From: Littorina saxatilis
Lineage: Eukaryota > Mollusca > Gastropoda > Littorinimorpha > Littorinidae
DNA: 64,000 bases
Direction: 5' to 3'
Assembly: GCF_037325665.1 (NCBI RefSeq)
Contig: NC_090246.1
Coordinates: 58,897,504 to 58,961,503 of the forward strand
Part shown: positions 61,942 through 64,000 of the stretch, piece by piece
How positions within the stretch are numbered: position 1 is the stretch's first letter
How the letters are laid out: each line of letters opens with the position of its first letter
Program-made: the position numbers and the translations under genes
The notes under the pieces: generated by a model
Databases searched by the model: none
What the model was told of the DNA's origin: nothing
The model's input: only the letters and a program-made list of their open reading frames with translations

Positions 61942-62282
61942 AAAGGCAACAGAGAACATACAGGTAGTCAACAAACCTTGGGACAAACGAAAACACAAAC
62001 AAACTTTATGCATCTTAATATCCGCTTATTTTCATGACACAACCACATTGGCACTGTTTCTGATAAATGCAGGTACATGTACATGTAGGTAAAATGCTTT
62101 TCAACATCTTTTTCACGCTTTCTTTGGTTGCATCATACAATTCATCACACTCATCTATTCGAAAAGTACACACTTCAGACAAACACACACTCTGGAAGAC
62201 GGCAAGCTGTGCAACACACTTCAGATTTTGCCTGCGATTGGGAAAAAAAATCGAAAAAAATCAATCGTTTAATCAATGCCAT

Positions 62283-62564
62283 TTACTCTTCAGTCTGCAC
62301 TTCTTTAGATATAGTTCTCTTCTTCACGCTTTTTGTGGTCTTGGCCTTCGCTGAGGTTTTCTTGGCTCCAGTTTTTGATTTTGCCGCTGCCGTAGGTTTC
62401 TTGGCCGCCTTCTTCTTGACCTTGGTGGAACGCACTTTCTTGGGCCTGGTCTGGGACTTTTTGCGGATGAGATCCTCCCGTCCGATTTCCCTCATCTTCT
62501 GCTCCCATTCCTTCATTTCCTGCTGGTATTTCTCACTCTCCACCTTGGCATCGTCCTGGTAGAT
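62283..62564 (-). CDS. TFAM: TFAM-like HMG-box protein, last coding exon
   Basis: The exon starts in phase 0 after the acceptor TTATCAG and runs 93 residues to a stop at 62285-62283. It begins IYQDDAKVESEKYQQEMKEW and EQKMREIGREDLIRK, matching the end of the second HMG box of human TFAM ([24 protein letters not shown]). TFAM packages mitochondrial DNA and starts its transcription. Earlier exons (mitochondrial presequence, first HMG box, start of the second) must lie beyond 62565 or outside the window; none was seen. The last ~55 residues are a Lys/Ala-rich tail like linker histone H1 (KKKAAKKPTAAAKSKTGAKK), longer than the human tail. A nuclear HMG-box protein is the alternative. Confidence 0.65.
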   Translation of the reverse strand: MYQDDAKVESEKYQQEMKEWEQKMREIGREDLIRKKSQTRPKKVRSTKVKKKAAKKPTAAAKSKTGAKKTSAKAKTTKSVKKRTISKEVQTEE

Positions 62565-63560
62565 CTGATAAGAAAATATGACAGGTGTATATATTGTCAT
62601 ATTGGAACTCAGCAAACCCAATAGAGAAAGTCTGTATGTATGAATACCCTCTAGCAAATAAGATTTATTTTCATTGGCAAATATTCTAGGCAGTCCTTGA
62701 CAACAATCCCCCCCCCCCCCCTCCCCCCCAACATAAAAAAGTGTTAAGGCAAAATATTTGGTGATTTGAAATAATTAAACCTTTTGCAAACCGACATCAC
62801 TACTCAAGATATTTAATAATTTTGAATAGAACTAAGATGCATGGTCACAGATACATTAAATGCTAACATGAAAAGGGCTTTTAGAGATGTGTATATGATT
62901 AGAATCTTAAACAGAATGAGGCAGAGCGATGTTAAGATATCAAATAACCAAAGGGAAGTAATCGCTCTTTATACATATGACACGTGTAATAGAGTAAGCG
63001 AGAGTTGTATGGAACCTTTTCTTCTGGCACCTGAGAGAATAACAAGCATTGAAATGAACAAGCGACTTTCATCCTTGTTCATTTCAATGCTTGTTATTTG
63101 GTTATTTGTGTATATGATTAGAAAAACAGATGTAATATGTACCTCTCAGTCTCAATACATAAATTATTATTAATTTATTATATGATACAATTGAGCATAT
63201 TTCATCATCATTATCCTCATTACCTTTGCAACTTGCTTTCAACACAAGATTCTGCCAATAATTATAACTTGGATAAGAATCTTATGTAATGAATTGGTCT
63301 AAGATTCAAGCAACACTCGTACAACTTACAAGGTACACAAGGTTTAGCTCACAGCTTAGATTCTTCAGTCTCATATCACAAATCAACATGCAATCACACA
63401 CAAAAAAAGAAATATTTCTAAATGTATCATATATCCCCAAGTAACAGAACCAATCAACATTTCATTAAAAAAACATCATTTTTTTCACCGAGTAATATGT
63501 CAATGACTGATAGGAAAAAAAAACAAAACCGAACCCAAAAAACGAAAGATAAAAGAAAAG
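62565..63560 (-). other. upstream intron of the TFAM-like gene
   Basis: No exon was recognised. It holds a C-run (about 62709-62728), short direct repeats of GTGTATATGATTAGAA (from 62889 and 63108) and a perfect hairpin (63038-63098). Confidence 0.5.
63038..63098. repeat. perfect 25-bp stem hairpin
   Basis: Arms 63038-63062 and 63074-63098 are exact reverse complements (AATAACAAGCATTGAAATGA at the outer edge) around an 11-base loop. Its size resembles a short pre-miRNA, but the stem is shorter than usual and perfectly paired. Confidence 0.9.
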
Positions 63561-64000
63561 AAAACAAGTCGCGTGAAGCGATATAAAAACATTTAGTCAA
63601 GTAACAGTTTAACACCAACAAACAGTCATCGCTGAGACTATATTTAAGATAGTCTCGACTAACCACAGCCAAAGACCAAGACGGGTCTCGCTCGTCTCCG
63701 CGTAGCGTGCAAACGCAGTACTTATAGGCCTACTTAACCTATTTTCTGTCATTCTGAGCACAGTTTTAGAGTAACCATGACAAAATGTATATATTTTTGA
63801 ATTCAGGAGAAATTGAGGAATACGATGCAATCATTTTTAAATCTGTCAGTGAAAAGTTGATTTTACTAGTTTTTAAGCCTCCAAGCCAAAATGCAATACC
63901 AAAGTCCGGGCTTCGTCGAAGACTACTTGATCAAAATTTCAACCCATTTGATTGAAAAATGAGGACGTGAGAGTGCTACCTCAACTTTCACAAAAAGCCG
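63561..64000 (+). mobile_element. E-family element, copy 4, cut by window end
   Basis: It starts AAAACAAGTCGCGTGAAGCG, then ATTTAGTCAAGTAACAG. The later ATGCAATACCAAAGTCCGGG and TTCGTCGAAGACTACTTGAT match E copy 1 (32827-32860). The element continues past the window. Confidence 0.85.

Noticed and set aside
62128-62562. 144-codon plus-strand frame rich in Phe and Leu
   Set aside because: It is the reverse of the Lys/Ala-rich TFAM-like exon.

Overview
The window is eukaryotic nuclear DNA with intron-rich genes, long AT-rich non-coding stretches, very long dinucleotide arrays and many layers of transposable elements. Three host genes are recognisable by family, and a fourth is a real but unnamed gene. 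The SINE types, the interspersed families and the gene structures suggest a mollusc, probably a gastropod. That species-level guess is inference from repeat style.

Layout. (1) About 1.9-16.1 kb, plus strand: a large gene whose 5' end lies outside the window. It encodes a tandem calponin-homology actin-binding region, a long Ser/Pro/Arg-rich disordered region, a coiled coil and a conserved-looking C-terminus. My exon chain of 15 exons keeps one frame over 5142 bases. (2) 16.1-20.5 kb: its probable 3' UTR and downstream DNA. (3) 20.46-25.83 kb: three transposons nested in one another. A decayed Tc1-like element is split by a 3.7 kb element with long inverted ends, which encodes a PIN/XPG-like nuclease protein with a Cys-rich C-terminus. 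That element is split in turn by a small TRIM-type LTR element. (4) 26.5-33.6 kb: two copies of one non-autonomous repeat. They serve as each other's empty site and reveal a LINE with an open reverse transcriptase frame, a tRNA-derived SINE, an unclassified insertion and an E-family insertion. (5) 33.6-41.0 kb: AT-rich non-coding DNA, perhaps partly a long 3' UTR. (6) 41.0-50.7 kb, minus strand: a complete SLC25A16-type mitochondrial carrier gene with 8 coding exons and 323 residues. (7) 50.7-52.0 kb: a shared head-to-head promoter region holding a hAT-like MITE. (8) 52.0-58.6 kb, plus strand: a complete CAMLG (GET2/CAML) gene with 4 coding exons and 264 residues. (9) 58.6-64.0 kb: the last coding exon of a TFAM-like HMG-box gene on the minus strand, tail-to-tail with CAMLG, with hAT, SINE and E/W-family insertions.

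The host genes do not form an operon. Two of the four serve mitochondria (SLC25A16 and TFAM-like). CAMLG serves insertion of tail-anchored proteins into the ER and shares a promoter region with the carrier. The best candidate for an undescribed system is the element at 21331-25061. Its only visible gene is a nuclease-like protein with no recognisable DDE transposase, and its ends and 3-bp target duplication can be read exactly because it landed in the Tc1 coding region.
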